64,000 nt of DNA from Pseudomonas sp. PB120 (GCF_009761815.1 NZ_RWIN01000028.1:61697-125696), one strand, 5' to 3'; numbered from the stretch's first letter, positions 9,377-18,767 are shown. A program made the numbers and translations. Notes: generated by a model not told the origin, from the letters alone.

Positions 9377-10588
9377 ATGGACATCACTTCTCGGATTCTT
9401 GAAGAAATTGCAAAGGGTAAAGCCCGAAAGGCCAATGGCCCAATTGAGCATTGGCTGACTACTTTAGCCACTGGGTTTTGGGGTTTTGATGCTGATAAGG
9501 AAGGTATTTGGAGCGAACTGAAAGAGGGTGATGTCCTGGTCTTTCAGTCAATTCCACCGAACACCAACTTCGTCATGGGGCATAGTCCAAAAACGAAGAC
9601 TTCTGGCTTTATTGGGGCTGGGATTGTTGAGCGTATTTCGAAAAAAACAGAACCTCGCTGGCTCTCTGAAGTGATCGAAGGCCAAAATTTGAGCGTCTTA
9701 TCCCCCATGATGTGGCCGAATTTGGTGCATTTTTCCGATGTGCTCTGGTTGGGGAATGTGGACCAAATTCCTGCACAAGCAGTGCAGGCAATGATTGATG
9801 GATGCACGAAAGAGAAACTTGACCTAGCTATTCATATTGCACATCTGGCAAGCAATCACTTGTCCCTCAACGCTATGAAGGATGTTGGGTTTACATATGC
9901 CCCAATGGGCACTGGCGGGCGCCTGAAGAAAAATGCCGACAAGCTTGCCGGACTCTTCAAGGTTCAAGCGCAATTGGCAACTCACGTTGTCTACAGTGCA
10001 GTTGATCAACCGATTCTCACTCAGTTATCCATTAATAACTTTGATCCGTCGGCCTTTACCTATGAGGGCACGCACCAGCCCACCAAGAGTAAAGCTAAAC
10101 CTCCGTCTACAGCTGAGGTGAAAGGCACATATTTGAGTAAGAGAGACTACCTGCAGGAGGCTGCTGATAATCAAAGCCTCGGCCTCGTAGGTGAGTTGCT
10201 CGTATTTGAGAGAGAAAAGCAGCGTGTGCGTATTGAGCATGGTGAAGAGTACGTAAGCCAGGTTGTGCATGTTTCGGCAACTGAAGGGGATGGTGCAGGT
10301 TATGACATACGCTCTGTGCGAGACACAGTCTCAGGGATCATCCCGTATTACCTAGAGGTTAAAACCACCTTGGGAGGTGCGAACACAGCGTTCTTCATCT
10401 CTGAGAATGAGGTGAATTTTGCGGCAACTAACCGACAGAGTTATGAGATTGTACGGGTCCACTCTCTGGATATTGGCAAGAAAAAGTACAAGGATTATAG
10501 GCTGTCCGCTAGTGAGCTATTAGGTATGCCAAAAACCCCGGTTAGCTACAGGGTGAATGTCGGCGTAGAGCCTGATCAGTGTGAGTGA
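9377..10588 (+). CDS. EVE/PUA-like plus DUF3883 nuclease-like protein
   Basis: 403 aa. Residues about 30-130 (WGFDADKEGIW, GDVLVFQS, GFIGAGIVERIS) resemble EVE/PUA-type modified-base readers. Residues about 260-370 match DUF3883, a PD-(D/E)XK-like fold: E273 in GELLVFE, D310 in GYDI and E327-V-K329. A reader plus nuclease layout suggests a modification-dependent restriction enzyme. It follows the MazG-like gene by 15 bases and converges on mcrC. Domain calls are by eye; the N-terminal one is the less certain. Confidence 0.7.
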   Translation: MDITSRILEEIAKGKARKANGPIEHWLTTLATGFWGFDADKEGIWSELKEGDVLVFQSIPPNTNFVMGHSPKTKTSGFIGAGIVERISKKTEPRWLSEVIEGQNLSVLSPMMWPNLVHFSDVLWLGNVDQIPAQAVQAMIDGCTKEKLDLAIHIAHLASNHLSLNAMKDVGFTYAPMGTGGRLKKNADKLAGLFKVQAQLATHVVYSAVDQPILTQLSINNFDPSAFTYEGTHQPTKSKAKPPSTAEVKGTYLSKRDYLQEAADNQSLGLVGELLVFEREKQRVRIEHGEEYVSQVVHVSATEGDGAGYDIRSVRDTVSGIIPYYLEVKTTLGGANTAFFISENEVNFAATNRQSYEIVRVHSLDIGKKKYKDYRLSASELLGMPKTPVSYRVNVGVEPDQCE

Positions 10589-10732
10589 GCATATGAGACT
10601 GCGCGCTTTTGGGTCTATTTCGAATTGGCCGAGGGGGACTCTGATGGATGCCAAATTCATTGACTACCCAATCTAGGAATTAATGGCTCAGTGACATTTT
10701 TCGAGCGCGGCCATTTATTCGGTTGATTTAAT

Positions 10733-11767
10733 TCAGCATAGGAGTCGCGTCAAATCCGAGCGGACTCCTTGCCAAGGCTGGCCAAGGTTAACGGTACAAA
10801 CTGCGACATCGAAGCCTTGAATCTGGTAGACCTCGTTTATCGCCTTATCGACCTGAGGGTAGATCAGCATACCTGAAAGCTTTTCGCCCTCGCGCCCCAT
10901 TGAGTTAGTCAGGTAGCTCATCAACTGATAGAGATTCTCGCTGTGAACCTTCTCCGCGCCCCAATACTCGGTCATCGTCCGCTGATAGTACTTAGCATCA
11001 ATAATTTTTCGCTCCGAACCTCGTTTAAGCGAAATATCCGTCCTCATCCGAGGCAGAAAAATTAAGTCCGGGTCTGTCACGCTCACCGCTTTCCAGGCAA
11101 TGTGTTCACGTGTGACATCCCAATCGGGCGTCTCAAGCCTGATGAAATTAAATAGGAAGTCTTCGAATACCCGTGCCATCGCACGTTCGTCGCGGATAAA
11201 ATCCCGAAACTGGTATGTCCCTGATGCAGGGTCGATTAGGGCTGACTCTTGGATAACTTTGCAGACGCTCATCAGAAATCGGTAAAAGCGGTTGTTCGAA
11301 TGTAATTGAACTTGCCTGAAGGCTTGGCTCGTCAGACGCATTTCCCCGATATCAGGCAACGATTGGCACAGCACCTTTACGTGTTTCTTTAGATCACCGT
11401 GCAGGTCCGGAACTTGGGTGAGTAGCTTCAGAGTGCTTTTTAAAATCCTGTTCGGCAACGTATCTGGGCTCAACTCATCAAAGGAGCAAGCGGCACGACC
11501 ATGCGCTAATAGGAAGCGACGCCCGGATCTCAATACATCTATGCGGCCACGCACACCCGCGAGATCGTCTTCACGCCCTATGTAACCTTGCTCAAGGCCA
11601 CGTCTCGCGAGATGCTCGACACCCTGGCACAAAACGACGGCGAACAAGTCCACCAATTCAGTGCTGGGAACGTTCGATACATCTACGATTTCTCCAGGCT
11701 TGAGGTGGTTCCAGGCATAACAAAGCAAATAGTAAAGGTTTTGAACAGGAATCCGAGGCATATCCAT
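10733..11767 (-). CDS. mcrC: McrC-family restriction subunit
   Basis: The 344-aa nuclease partner of McrB. It has the McrC-type N-terminus (IPVQNLYYLLCYAWN) and a C-terminal PD-(D/E)XK core: D244 in MRTDISL and D257-A-K259 in IIDAKYYQ. In McrBC systems this subunit cuts DNA with modified cytosines, driven by McrB GTP hydrolysis. Its ATG is three bases after the mcrB stop, so the pair is translated together. Length is normal and no disruption is seen. Confidence 0.9.
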   Translation of the reverse strand: MDMPRIPVQNLYYLLCYAWNHLKPGEIVDVSNVPSTELVDLFAVVLCQGVEHLARRGLEQGYIGREDDLAGVRGRIDVLRSGRRFLLAHGRAACSFDELSPDTLPNRILKSTLKLLTQVPDLHGDLKKHVKVLCQSLPDIGEMRLTSQAFRQVQLHSNNRFYRFLMSVCKVIQESALIDPASGTYQFRDFIRDERAMARVFEDFLFNFIRLETPDWDVTREHIAWKAVSVTDPDLIFLPRMRTDISLKRGSERKIIDAKYYQRTMTEYWGAEKVHSENLYQLMSYLTNSMGREGEKLSGMLIYPQVDKAINEVYQIQGFDVAVCTVNLGQPWQGVRSDLTRLLC

Positions 11768-11770
11768 TAC

Positions 11771-14218
11771 TCAGGCTCCGAGTAACCGCTGCGCCCAATC
11801 GTCAAGTTTTGACGGATCGTCGAACCAGTACTCACGCAGCAACGGAATAATCTCCGAATGAATAACCTCTTGATACCAATCAATTTCAAGTGGGCCGCTT
11901 TGTGATGCATCCGGACAGAAGTAGCTATGCCCAATACAGAAACCCTCGCCAAGGTTTGCTTTGTCTAGGCGGATATCTTCATTCAGGGTGCAGATGTCCC
12001 GAGCAAGTCTGTCGATGGTACCTTCCATGACTCCGCGTTTCCGGAGGAACTCCTTAAATTGCAAGGTCTCGAAGCCAGGGCTAATGTCCATGAATGCAAA
12101 CCGTCGCCGCAGCGCGTAGTCAACCATGGAGAGTGAGCGATCTGCTGTATTCATTAACCCGACGAGGTAGACATTCGATGGCACAAAGAATGTTTCGTCC
12201 GGGGACTCAGAATAAGTCAACGGGACTGCCCATTCCGGCCCACGCTTGTCTCCTTCCATCAGCATCATCACCTCGCCCAGAACCTTACTTAGATTGGCGC
12301 GGTTGATTTCATCGATGATGAAAACATAGTCGTTTTCAGGGTCCCCCTTTGCACGCGTGCAGAACCCGTGGAAAACGCCATCTTTGCGATGAAAGCCTGT
12401 CCCGCTAGGGCGATAGCCCTGAATGAAATCCTCGTACGAATAGGCCTGATGAAACTGCACCATGCCGATCCGATGCGGAGCTTTTGTACCCATCAATGCG
12501 TATGCCAGGCGCTTTGCCACAAACGTCTTTCCCACACCAGGTGGCCCCTGGAGGATGAGGTTCTTCTTGCGACGAAGTCGGCCTACCATATTCCTAAACA
12601 CAGACTCCGGGATGAACAGCTCCGCGAGGGCGTCTTGAAAGGAGTACTGCGCAGCATCGACCGAGTACCTACTATCTAAACGCTCCTCACCCGATTCAAT
12701 AAACAAGGTTCGATAGCGGTCAATCATCTCGTCCAAAGCTTCAGCCAACGAATTGAAGTCGATCCCGTCCTTAACATTGAAGGACATAGCCACCAGAGAC
12801 TGACCATATTTTTCCACCGGTCGCCCAAAACGATCCAAGAAGTACTCATTGATCGTCTTGGCCGACTCCAAGTCCTTCCAATGCTTGTTCGGCTTCTCGG
12901 TCGTGCTGATGCCATATGCGAGTATCAGTACACCTGACTGCTTGAAAAACAGCAGAGCAGGGTATATCCCATTTGATGTCTTCTGATTCGGCCCCAAGAA
13001 GGATACCCAAGGTACGTGTGTTAGAGCTCCCTGCCCGAAGCTGACTTTTGTGCCGAGCTCACGATATTGCTTCGGGTAATCAGCCGTTGTCAGACTGGTT
13101 CCCTCTTGCGCCTGGCTGAGAAACTTCTCCACCATATCGCGAACAAAATTCTTCTCTACGATTTCGAAGCCAAGTTGACGAAGCAATCTGAATGCGAGCG
13201 AGCTTTCTCCCCCGGAGAAATCGTCTCGATCGTAAATTTTGCCAGACGCGTTCTTCACAGCAAGTGACAGGACCAACTTGGGCGGATAGCGACGAGCCTT
13301 ATACAGAAGATCATAAGCAGTCGAGTTGGAGCGCTCCGGAATATTCCCTCGGTCAATCTCTGCCAACGCGTCCAACACATGCTCGATTTTTACGTCCTTT
13401 GTAACAGCTTCGAAGTTGGGCTGGCTCCAACGATCAACCAGGGGGTGATGGTAGAAGTCCAGGTCCCGAGTGTCATACTCCTGCTCGAGCTCCTCACGAA
13501 TTCGGAGCAAAGCCTTATCGATCGACAAAGAAGACATGCTAGCAGTCTCTTTCTTGCTCACCCCACCAAACGCGAGCACAACGCTTTCCCTTTCGCCACC
13601 ACTAAAAATGCGCTCGAAGTTGTCTGGAAAAAGCATATAGACGAGCATGTGACGCAACTGCCTGGATTCGCTCTCTTCAATAGATTGGAGCCATTCGCTA
13701 AACCGCCAACCGTCTGAAAGTAGCTCGGCACGGTCCTCTAGAGAAAGTCGTTTGAAGGCGAGGCAAAAATTGATGCCGAACCTAAGTTCACGCCACCGGT
13801 AGTTGTTGTATCCAGCGCCGGCACTACCAATACCGCTCAGAGTCGAATCGCCAAGCCATTCGATTGCAGTTTCCGGGAGCTGCTCGCTGGACCATTCCCA
13901 CGTTTCACGAATAGCCTTACGTTTCGAATCCGCTTTAATGTTGCTTGGACACAACAACATCAACCAGTTCATCTCTGCAGCGAGTTGTCTCACTTCGGGT
14001 GGGGTCGCCTGCAACTGATCGTGGAGTTTTCTCCAGTACGTTCCTTGCCCCTCATCGGGGTTGTTGATGAAGTGGGTTTCGAGAGATTCCATTCCATCCA
14101 ACGTCCAGAGTTTCCGCTCTGAAAATACCGACCCATCGCGCAAGAGAGCAGTTTCCCGCCAATGCTCGGCAGCAGCAAAAATTGGGGCAACATCCTTACC
14201 ACCACAGTAGCGGCTCAT
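11771..14218 (-). CDS. mcrB: McrB-family AAA+ GTPase with extended N-terminus
   Basis: 815 aa. AAA+ domain about 540-800: Walker A GPPGVGKT (558-565), Walker B VFIIDEINR (632-640) and the McrB signature MNTADRS (689-695). Upstream lies a MrcB/DUF3578-like reader region (about 357-505), and a segment at about 298-355 (YDLLYKARRYPPK, DFSGG) resembling the ScoMcrA head domain. Residues 1-290 are unassigned. This N-terminus is much larger than in E. coli McrB and probably sets which modification is recognised. Forms a two-gene unit with mcrC. Confidence 0.9.
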   Translation of the reverse strand: MSRYCGGKDVAPIFAAAEHWRETALLRDGSVFSERKLWTLDGMESLETHFINNPDEGQGTYWRKLHDQLQATPPEVRQLAAEMNWLMLLCPSNIKADSKRKAIRETWEWSSEQLPETAIEWLGDSTLSGIGSAGAGYNNYRWRELRFGINFCLAFKRLSLEDRAELLSDGWRFSEWLQSIEESESRQLRHMLVYMLFPDNFERIFSGGERESVVLAFGGVSKKETASMSSLSIDKALLRIREELEQEYDTRDLDFYHHPLVDRWSQPNFEAVTKDVKIEHVLDALAEIDRGNIPERSNSTAYDLLYKARRYPPKLVLSLAVKNASGKIYDRDDFSGGESSLAFRLLRQLGFEIVEKNFVRDMVEKFLSQAQEGTSLTTADYPKQYRELGTKVSFGQGALTHVPWVSFLGPNQKTSNGIYPALLFFKQSGVLILAYGISTTEKPNKHWKDLESAKTINEYFLDRFGRPVEKYGQSLVAMSFNVKDGIDFNSLAEALDEMIDRYRTLFIESGEERLDSRYSVDAAQYSFQDALAELFIPESVFRNMVGRLRRKKNLILQGPPGVGKTFVAKRLAYALMGTKAPHRIGMVQFHQAYSYEDFIQGYRPSGTGFHRKDGVFHGFCTRAKGDPENDYVFIIDEINRANLSKVLGEVMMLMEGDKRGPEWAVPLTYSESPDETFFVPSNVYLVGLMNTADRSLSMVDYALRRRFAFMDISPGFETLQFKEFLRKRGVMEGTIDRLARDICTLNEDIRLDKANLGEGFCIGHSYFCPDASQSGPLEIDWYQEVIHSEIIPLLREYWFDDPSKLDDWAQRLLGA

Positions 14219-14574
14219 GCGAACTCCTTTTGAGTCTCGGCTTTTTGAAAGGAGAGCATAAACGAACAGCCCACCTATAACGTGAGCCGGACTGTGTAAA
14301 TTGCTCCTAGTGGCGCAATTCAGTTACTTCCTTCAGGATTAACGTCCACCGAAAAATGAATCGCTCCAATTTTTACAGCTACGTTGACTGTCCGCAAAGG
14401 GTCGACTTCTGGCGGTTACGATAGGCAGAAACCCGCCGAGGCTGTGTAAAAACGTTTTTGAGCGCGACAGGCCATTTCGGTAGCACAAGAAGGCAGAGGA
14501 TATCCTCGCTTCAGTCGTTCGTGGAGTACAAGCAATGGGCAATTGACTGTCAGTGGTACTTCTGTAACACCACA
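14219..14574. other. Gene-free stretch upstream of mcrB
   Basis: It lies between the mcrB start and the end of the preceding minus-strand gene, so it should contain the mcrBC promoter. An apparent minus-strand ORF here is a continuation of an overlapping frame and has no protein-like features. One copy of a 31-bp imperfect repeat lies at 14551-14581. Confidence 0.4.
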
Positions 14575-14581
14575 TTAGGAC
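14551..14581 (+). repeat. 31-bp imperfect direct repeat, left copy
   Basis: It matches 15981-16011 at about 25 of 31 positions, sharing the words TACTTCTG and AACAC. The two copies bracket the 428-aa gene at 14575-15861, the left copy overlapping its stop end. They could mark insertion of that gene as a unit. Confidence 0.45.
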
Positions 14582-15861
14582 GCGCTGTGGTTGATCAGGG
14601 AGAACACTGCCTGTTGCCAGCAACCGTGTTGTTTGTGGTAGTCCAGAAGAATCCGGGTGTGTGAATTGAATGCCTTGTGGAGGGTCAGTTCGCGCTTCGA
14701 TTCGGCGGGAGGATGGTGCAGCCAGAATCCGGAAGGGAAGGCGTGGCGAAAGTCCCAGGCCACCGCAGGTTCGCTCAAGCGGAGGCCTTCCTCGCCATAG
14801 GCACGGTTGAACCTGTGGGTATTGACGATTGCTGCATGGAGAAACCCAATCTGGCACACCACCACGGCATCGATGTTGGTCAGCAGGGAGATATTGGGGA
14901 TTACCGAATTTGCAAGCGTCTGTCCGTCGCCGGCCACTCGGGACGAGCGAATGATACCGAACGGCCCATGCAGGCTTTCAAAGACGTCGGCGTACTCGTC
15001 CGGATCGTTGCAGCAAATGAGTGCCACGTTCAAGTCGTCGTCACGCCGAAACAACTGCGCATTTGCATCCAGCAGGAAGCGCCCGAGTGTGGGGGAGAGA
15101 TTGGCGGTTATTTTGACACCATCATCGTGCATCTGTTGCTTGACACTTTCCGGCAGAAAGTACTTCGTGCCGCCTTTGCTGCGCCCGTCGTAAGGTTTAG
15201 AAAACGCTTTCACTTCGACGTTGAAGCGCACGCCATCGGCCTGAAAAGAGAAGTCGAAGTTCTTTGCCGGCCCGGTAGTCGTGTGGCCCGGGTTCTCGAC
15301 ATGGTTCTGGAAACCTATCGGGTAGGTTGCCTGAAAGTAGTGCGCGGCACTGAGCTCCGAAACCTGCGAGAGAAAGGACTCCAGCTTGTCGGAGCGTACC
15401 AGATCGGCCAGACCTTCGGCTTTTTCCTGAAGCTTGTCACCTGGGGCCTTCAGGGCATCGACCGCTGTCGCCAAGCGCGCACAATACTGGCCCAAGGTGT
15501 CAGCCCGCTCGACGTCATCGCGTTCTTGCAGGGCAAGCTGAATCACCCAGGCCGCGGCGTCACTGCTTCCCGGCGCTGGATCGGTCGTGGGATTGTAGGG
15601 TATGAACCGGGCCGGAGTAAGCTGCCATAGAAGGTCAGCGACGGGCTGCGTGCGCGAGGGGTGGTTGCGTTTGCGTTTGCGGTTGGCTGCCGCGGCACGG
15701 AGCAAGGCACTGAAGCGGTTGGGGTTGATTTCAGGATGGTGCGTTTCACACCATTCGAGCGCCTCTTCCAAGGAAAACGACTGACGGCCCGATGCGCTCC
15801 AGAAGGCCAGCATTTCTTTTATGAATCCCTCTGTGGGCGTGGCTGAAGGTTTGCTGTCCAT
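14575..15861 (-). CDS. Unknown protein with PD-(D/E)XK-like core
   Basis: 428 aa, family not recognised. The N-terminal 60 residues look like a helical, possibly DNA-binding segment followed by a basic RKRKRNH stretch. Residues about 165-225 carry a nuclease-like pattern: E169, D203 in NFDFSF and E216-V-K218 in FNVEVKAF. The rest is mixed alpha/beta (LNVALICCND). Located directly upstream of mcrBC on the same strand, but 356 bases separate them. A restriction-related nuclease is a reasonable inference; function is otherwise unknown. Confidence 0.7.
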   Translation of the reverse strand: MDSKPSATPTEGFIKEMLAFWSASGRQSFSLEEALEWCETHHPEINPNRFSALLRAAAANRKRKRNHPSRTQPVADLLWQLTPARFIPYNPTTDPAPGSSDAAAWVIQLALQERDDVERADTLGQYCARLATAVDALKAPGDKLQEKAEGLADLVRSDKLESFLSQVSELSAAHYFQATYPIGFQNHVENPGHTTTGPAKNFDFSFQADGVRFNVEVKAFSKPYDGRSKGGTKYFLPESVKQQMHDDGVKITANLSPTLGRFLLDANAQLFRRDDDLNVALICCNDPDEYADVFESLHGPFGIIRSSRVAGDGQTLANSVIPNISLLTNIDAVVVCQIGFLHAAIVNTHRFNRAYGEEGLRLSEPAVAWDFRHAFPSGFWLHHPPAESKRELTLHKAFNSHTRILLDYHKQHGCWQQAVFSLINHSAS

Positions 15862-16490
15862 TTAACCCGATCCGAAATCGAAAGCGCCATGTTGTCAGGT
15901 GATACTCAGCCTATCAACAATCAGTCACTGCCATGAACGGACGGCTAATCTGTCGCGTCCGGAGCAAGAGTCATTAATTTTTAGTGATACTTCTGAAACA
16001 CTACACTAGCAATGCAGTGGCAAGCTTACCGACTCCGAAAATTCAGTTAGCTTCCATCCTTGCTCTCTCGATACTCTGGGCCTGTCGCTTGCACCGCTGC
16101 TCGTAATCTAGAGGGCAATGGCTGCAACCGTTTCCACGAGCATCGAGTTAATCGCGGCCAGCATCCGCCGTGTGAACTCGGAGTGAGATTGAAATCAGAG
16201 GTAACGGTCCGGGCGCTGCTCAAACTGCTCGTCGTCAAGCTCATCGTTCAAACGCACAACGAGACAGAGTGCAGTCGGTAGGGAATCAGTTTTCCGCCCT
16301 ATTCGACGGTACATGAAGCCGGATACCGACCTCCAACATTGCCAGCTCACCAGCGCATTTCCACAGTCGCGACGAAGCAGAGTCTGCACAATCCGTGAAT
16401 TTTGCTAACGCTTTGTTGTCATTGCACTACTAAATTGCCATCATCCAAAAGCTTTAAGGCTCAAATCGTATTCACCAAGGGATGATTGCA
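15862..16490. other. Gene-free stretch with right copy of 31-bp repeat
   Basis: About 630 bases between divergently transcribed genes. Base composition changes from GC-rich to AT-rich near 16400, where the next cassette begins. The imperfect repeat copy is at 15981-16011. Short ORFs here show no protein-like features. Confidence 0.4.
15981..16011 (+). repeat. 31-bp imperfect direct repeat, right copy
   Basis: Partner of 14551-14581, with six mismatches. It lies 120 bases upstream of the start of the 428-aa gene. Confidence 0.45.
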
Positions 16491-17549
16491 ATGATACAAA
16501 ATGGATACTTGAATTTTTTCAACATCAATGAATGTGGCATGTACAGATATGGCGGCTCAGTCAATCAAGGGTGTGACATTTCAACTAGTTTTGACCTGAT
16601 AAAAGGCTGGATCGAATCCCGAGAATTCAATGACACGATTCCTTGGGATCCTAAGCAAAAAACAAAAACTAACTGCTATTGTCATGAGGTACATAAAGAT
16701 ACCGATACTGGAGATTATCTATTAGTTCTGTGGAAGTCAGAGGCCCAGTCGAGCGGGCCTTTGCTTGGTATATCAATAGATGCAAATGGTAAAAAACAAA
16801 ATATAATAAAGCAAAGCCAGGGAACCGAAGGTAAGCCGGTCATATGGGGTAGTGCCTGTTATTATTGGGTTATACCAGAGGTTAACTGCGTTGTTTCGAT
16901 AAAATTTGAGAACTCAAAATGTGACTCTGCAATGTTTCAAGACTGGGTCGCCGGCTGCATAAATCATAGAATTGACGTGCCCGGCACAAGAAAGATAGAA
17001 ACAGAAAAAAAGATCACTAGAATATCCTTTACTGACGAAAACGGTGACGAATGTAAGCTCCTTTATAAATTTGATTTAAGCTTAAAAAGTTTAGATACTT
17101 CAAGCGCTAAGCTGGGAGAACTATCTAGAAAAGTAACCCATATAATACGAAGAGAGACGGTGTCCCTTAAGGTTGTAGATGCTCGCGCAGAATGGGTGAA
17201 GATTTTTGCGGGGCTAGGTGTGCCATACACATCACATCGTGATAACAAACGAAAAAGAGATGTGGAAATAAAAGTCGAGGCGAAACCCACATCCACAGAA
17301 ATCAAAGATATTATTGAAAAGTACTCAAAAGAAACTAAGCCTGGGGCATGGTCAAACGTCGGCTTCTTAACAGATACTGGCATTGCATGGGCAAACTCAT
17401 ATAGACTCACAGAGACCCTTTCGATTGAAGACAACGGGGAATCCATTCTGGATGCTGAGGTTCTCTACAAAACGGTCAAAGCTAACCGGGATAGGTACTT
17501 GAGCCCTATCAAACGCGACCTAATGAAAGCCCAAAAAACCGGTACCTGA
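16491..17549 (+). CDS. Unknown AT-rich protein paired with a membrane protein
   Basis: 352 aa from ATG 16491; AAGGG lies about eight bases upstream. An in-frame ATG at 16482 is too close to that SD. I do not recognise the family. The N-terminal half is beta-rich with several Cys and Trp residues (NINECGMYRYGG, WGSACYYWVIPEVNC); the C-terminal half is helical and charged. No signal peptide or membrane segment is seen. Codon use is much more AT-rich than in its neighbours, indicating separate acquisition. The membrane-protein gene starts two bases after its stop, so they form one unit. Confidence 0.75.
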   Translation: MIQNGYLNFFNINECGMYRYGGSVNQGCDISTSFDLIKGWIESREFNDTIPWDPKQKTKTNCYCHEVHKDTDTGDYLLVLWKSEAQSSGPLLGISIDANGKKQNIIKQSQGTEGKPVIWGSACYYWVIPEVNCVVSIKFENSKCDSAMFQDWVAGCINHRIDVPGTRKIETEKKITRISFTDENGDECKLLYKFDLSLKSLDTSSAKLGELSRKVTHIIRRETVSLKVVDARAEWVKIFAGLGVPYTSHRDNKRKRDVEIKVEAKPTSTEIKDIIEKYSKETKPGAWSNVGFLTDTGIAWANSYRLTETLSIEDNGESILDAEVLYKTVKANRDRYLSPIKRDLMKAQKTGT

Positions 17550-17551
17550 TT

Positions 17552-18064
17552 ATGGTTAAATTCATCATAATCCTAGCAGCATCCATAGGTGCCTTCTTTT
17601 TATGCAAGATATATGGCGTCAAAGTTAGCTATGCTGACTTTAAGGATTACTGTAATGCATTGCTAGCTATCTCTGGAATGGTATTTACCATTATGGGGAT
17701 ATGGATCGCGTTTCTTTATCCAAATGCCTTACTACGATTGATGGACACAAAAAAAGTTGAAACCGCAGATTTTAGTGAAGCATACAGGGACACCAGGCGC
17801 CTAGAGTCGATCGTTGCGAGTATCATAATATCTGCTTCTGTGGCAGTAGCGATAAGCATATTGATGCTTATAAAAATGATATTCTCAGGCACACCTGTCT
17901 ACCTAGAGAACCTTAACTCTATAAAGTCCGCGGCCGTTGCAATCATCATTTTTCTGAGTTTTTACCAATACTACTCAGTCCTGAGGGTTATTTACGCGAA
18001 CTATATGTTCGTAAGCGACCTCCATATTAAGCGGGAGGACGCTGAGGCAGATAAAGATATCTGA
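17552..18064 (+). CDS. Multi-pass membrane protein, candidate effector
   Basis: 170 aa with about four hydrophobic segments: residues 2-20, 37-56, 84-106 and 123-145. Short charged loops lie between them, and the C-terminal tail is acidic (REDAEADKDI). The gene is AT-rich like its partner, separated by two bases. Membrane proteins encoded after a soluble protein of unknown function are common in abortive-infection systems, but no family is recognised and a toxin role is inference only. Confidence 0.75.
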   Translation: MVKFIIILAASIGAFFLCKIYGVKVSYADFKDYCNALLAISGMVFTIMGIWIAFLYPNALLRLMDTKKVETADFSEAYRDTRRLESIVASIIISASVAVAISILMLIKMIFSGTPVYLENLNSIKSAAVAIIIFLSFYQYYSVLRVIYANYMFVSDLHIKREDAEADKDI

Positions 18065-18106
18065 TAATTGACGCTAAAATCGATGGGGTGAAACTTTTAG
18101 TGCTGA

Positions 18107-18130
18107 GATGCACTCCGGTCGGAGTGCATC
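18107..18130. terminator. Perfect 10-bp hairpin after the membrane-protein gene
   Basis: GATGCACTCC, loop GGTC, GGAGTGCATC. It lies 43 bases after the stop at 18064. There is no T-run, so it is not a classical intrinsic terminator, although its position fits the end of the two-gene transcript. Confidence 0.45.
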
Positions 18131-18330
18131 GTCACTGCGACATTTTCATAATTAGCGAAGGGGCTGTAGCGGCCGCCCGGGTTGTTGGATTGGCCAGGCT
18201 TTCATTTTTAGACCATCCTCACTTTCGGATTTGAGATCCAGAAGGGCAGGTTTGAGCTCCGATCTTTGGTCAATTTATGGGGTGATCACACGCCGTTGGC
18301 CTGAGATGGAGGCCGTAGTGCCCCCCTCGA

Positions 18331-18507
18331 ATTTGGTGTTTTGGTTTCAGTCGTATCGACTATGTGTGCGATGTGGTCCTCTACAGTGACTTTGAATCCC
18401 AAAAGGCCTTGGATGCCTACGCTTCCCACCCCGAACATTTGTGGGTGAAAGGGGAATTGGGTAATTCACGCATCGCGCGGGATCAGGTTGATTATCGGTT
18501 GTCGTAA
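18331..18507 (+). pseudogene. C-terminal fragment of a Dabb (stress-responsive alpha/beta barrel) protein
   Basis: In one frame the bases from about 18346 read FSRIDYVCDVVLYSDFESQK, continuing with an AYASHPEHL segment and ending near VDYRLS with a TAA at 18505-18507. This matches the C-terminal half of Pseudomonas Dabb-domain proteins. No start codon or N-terminal half (the conserved MIKHIVLW region) is found upstream. It is a remnant, too short to be listed by normal ORF criteria. Confidence 0.6.
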
Positions 18508-18767
18508 ACATCCGTGGTGGGAGTGAAGTCGTGGAAGGGACGCCTTAAAGGTTGCTCCTTCCCTCCATGTTCGGTCGACAACGAAGAGCCGTTACACTCT
18601 GAAATTAACCGGGGATTGGTGAGCGCCCTCTTTTGGCCGTTCTCTGTCGGTCGTTATTGCGGCGTCTGGTGATCAAGTCGAATGCGACTGGTTACTCAGT
18701 ACTGGCGCACCTCGTATTTCATCGAGGCTCGCTCATGAAGGAGGGGTAAACCGGCATTGGATGATAC

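Larger units (their letters stand above)
18065..18767. other. Mostly non-coding stretch with gene debris
   Basis: It contains the hairpin at 18107, a Dabb-domain gene fragment ending at 18507 and a single AGGGGTAAAC at 18742-18751. Base composition returns to GC-rich. No intact gene is seen. Confidence 0.5.

Noticed and set aside
14339..14857. 172-aa minus-strand open frame past the end of the 428-aa gene
   Set aside because: It overlaps the real gene in another frame and its translation has no protein-like pattern.
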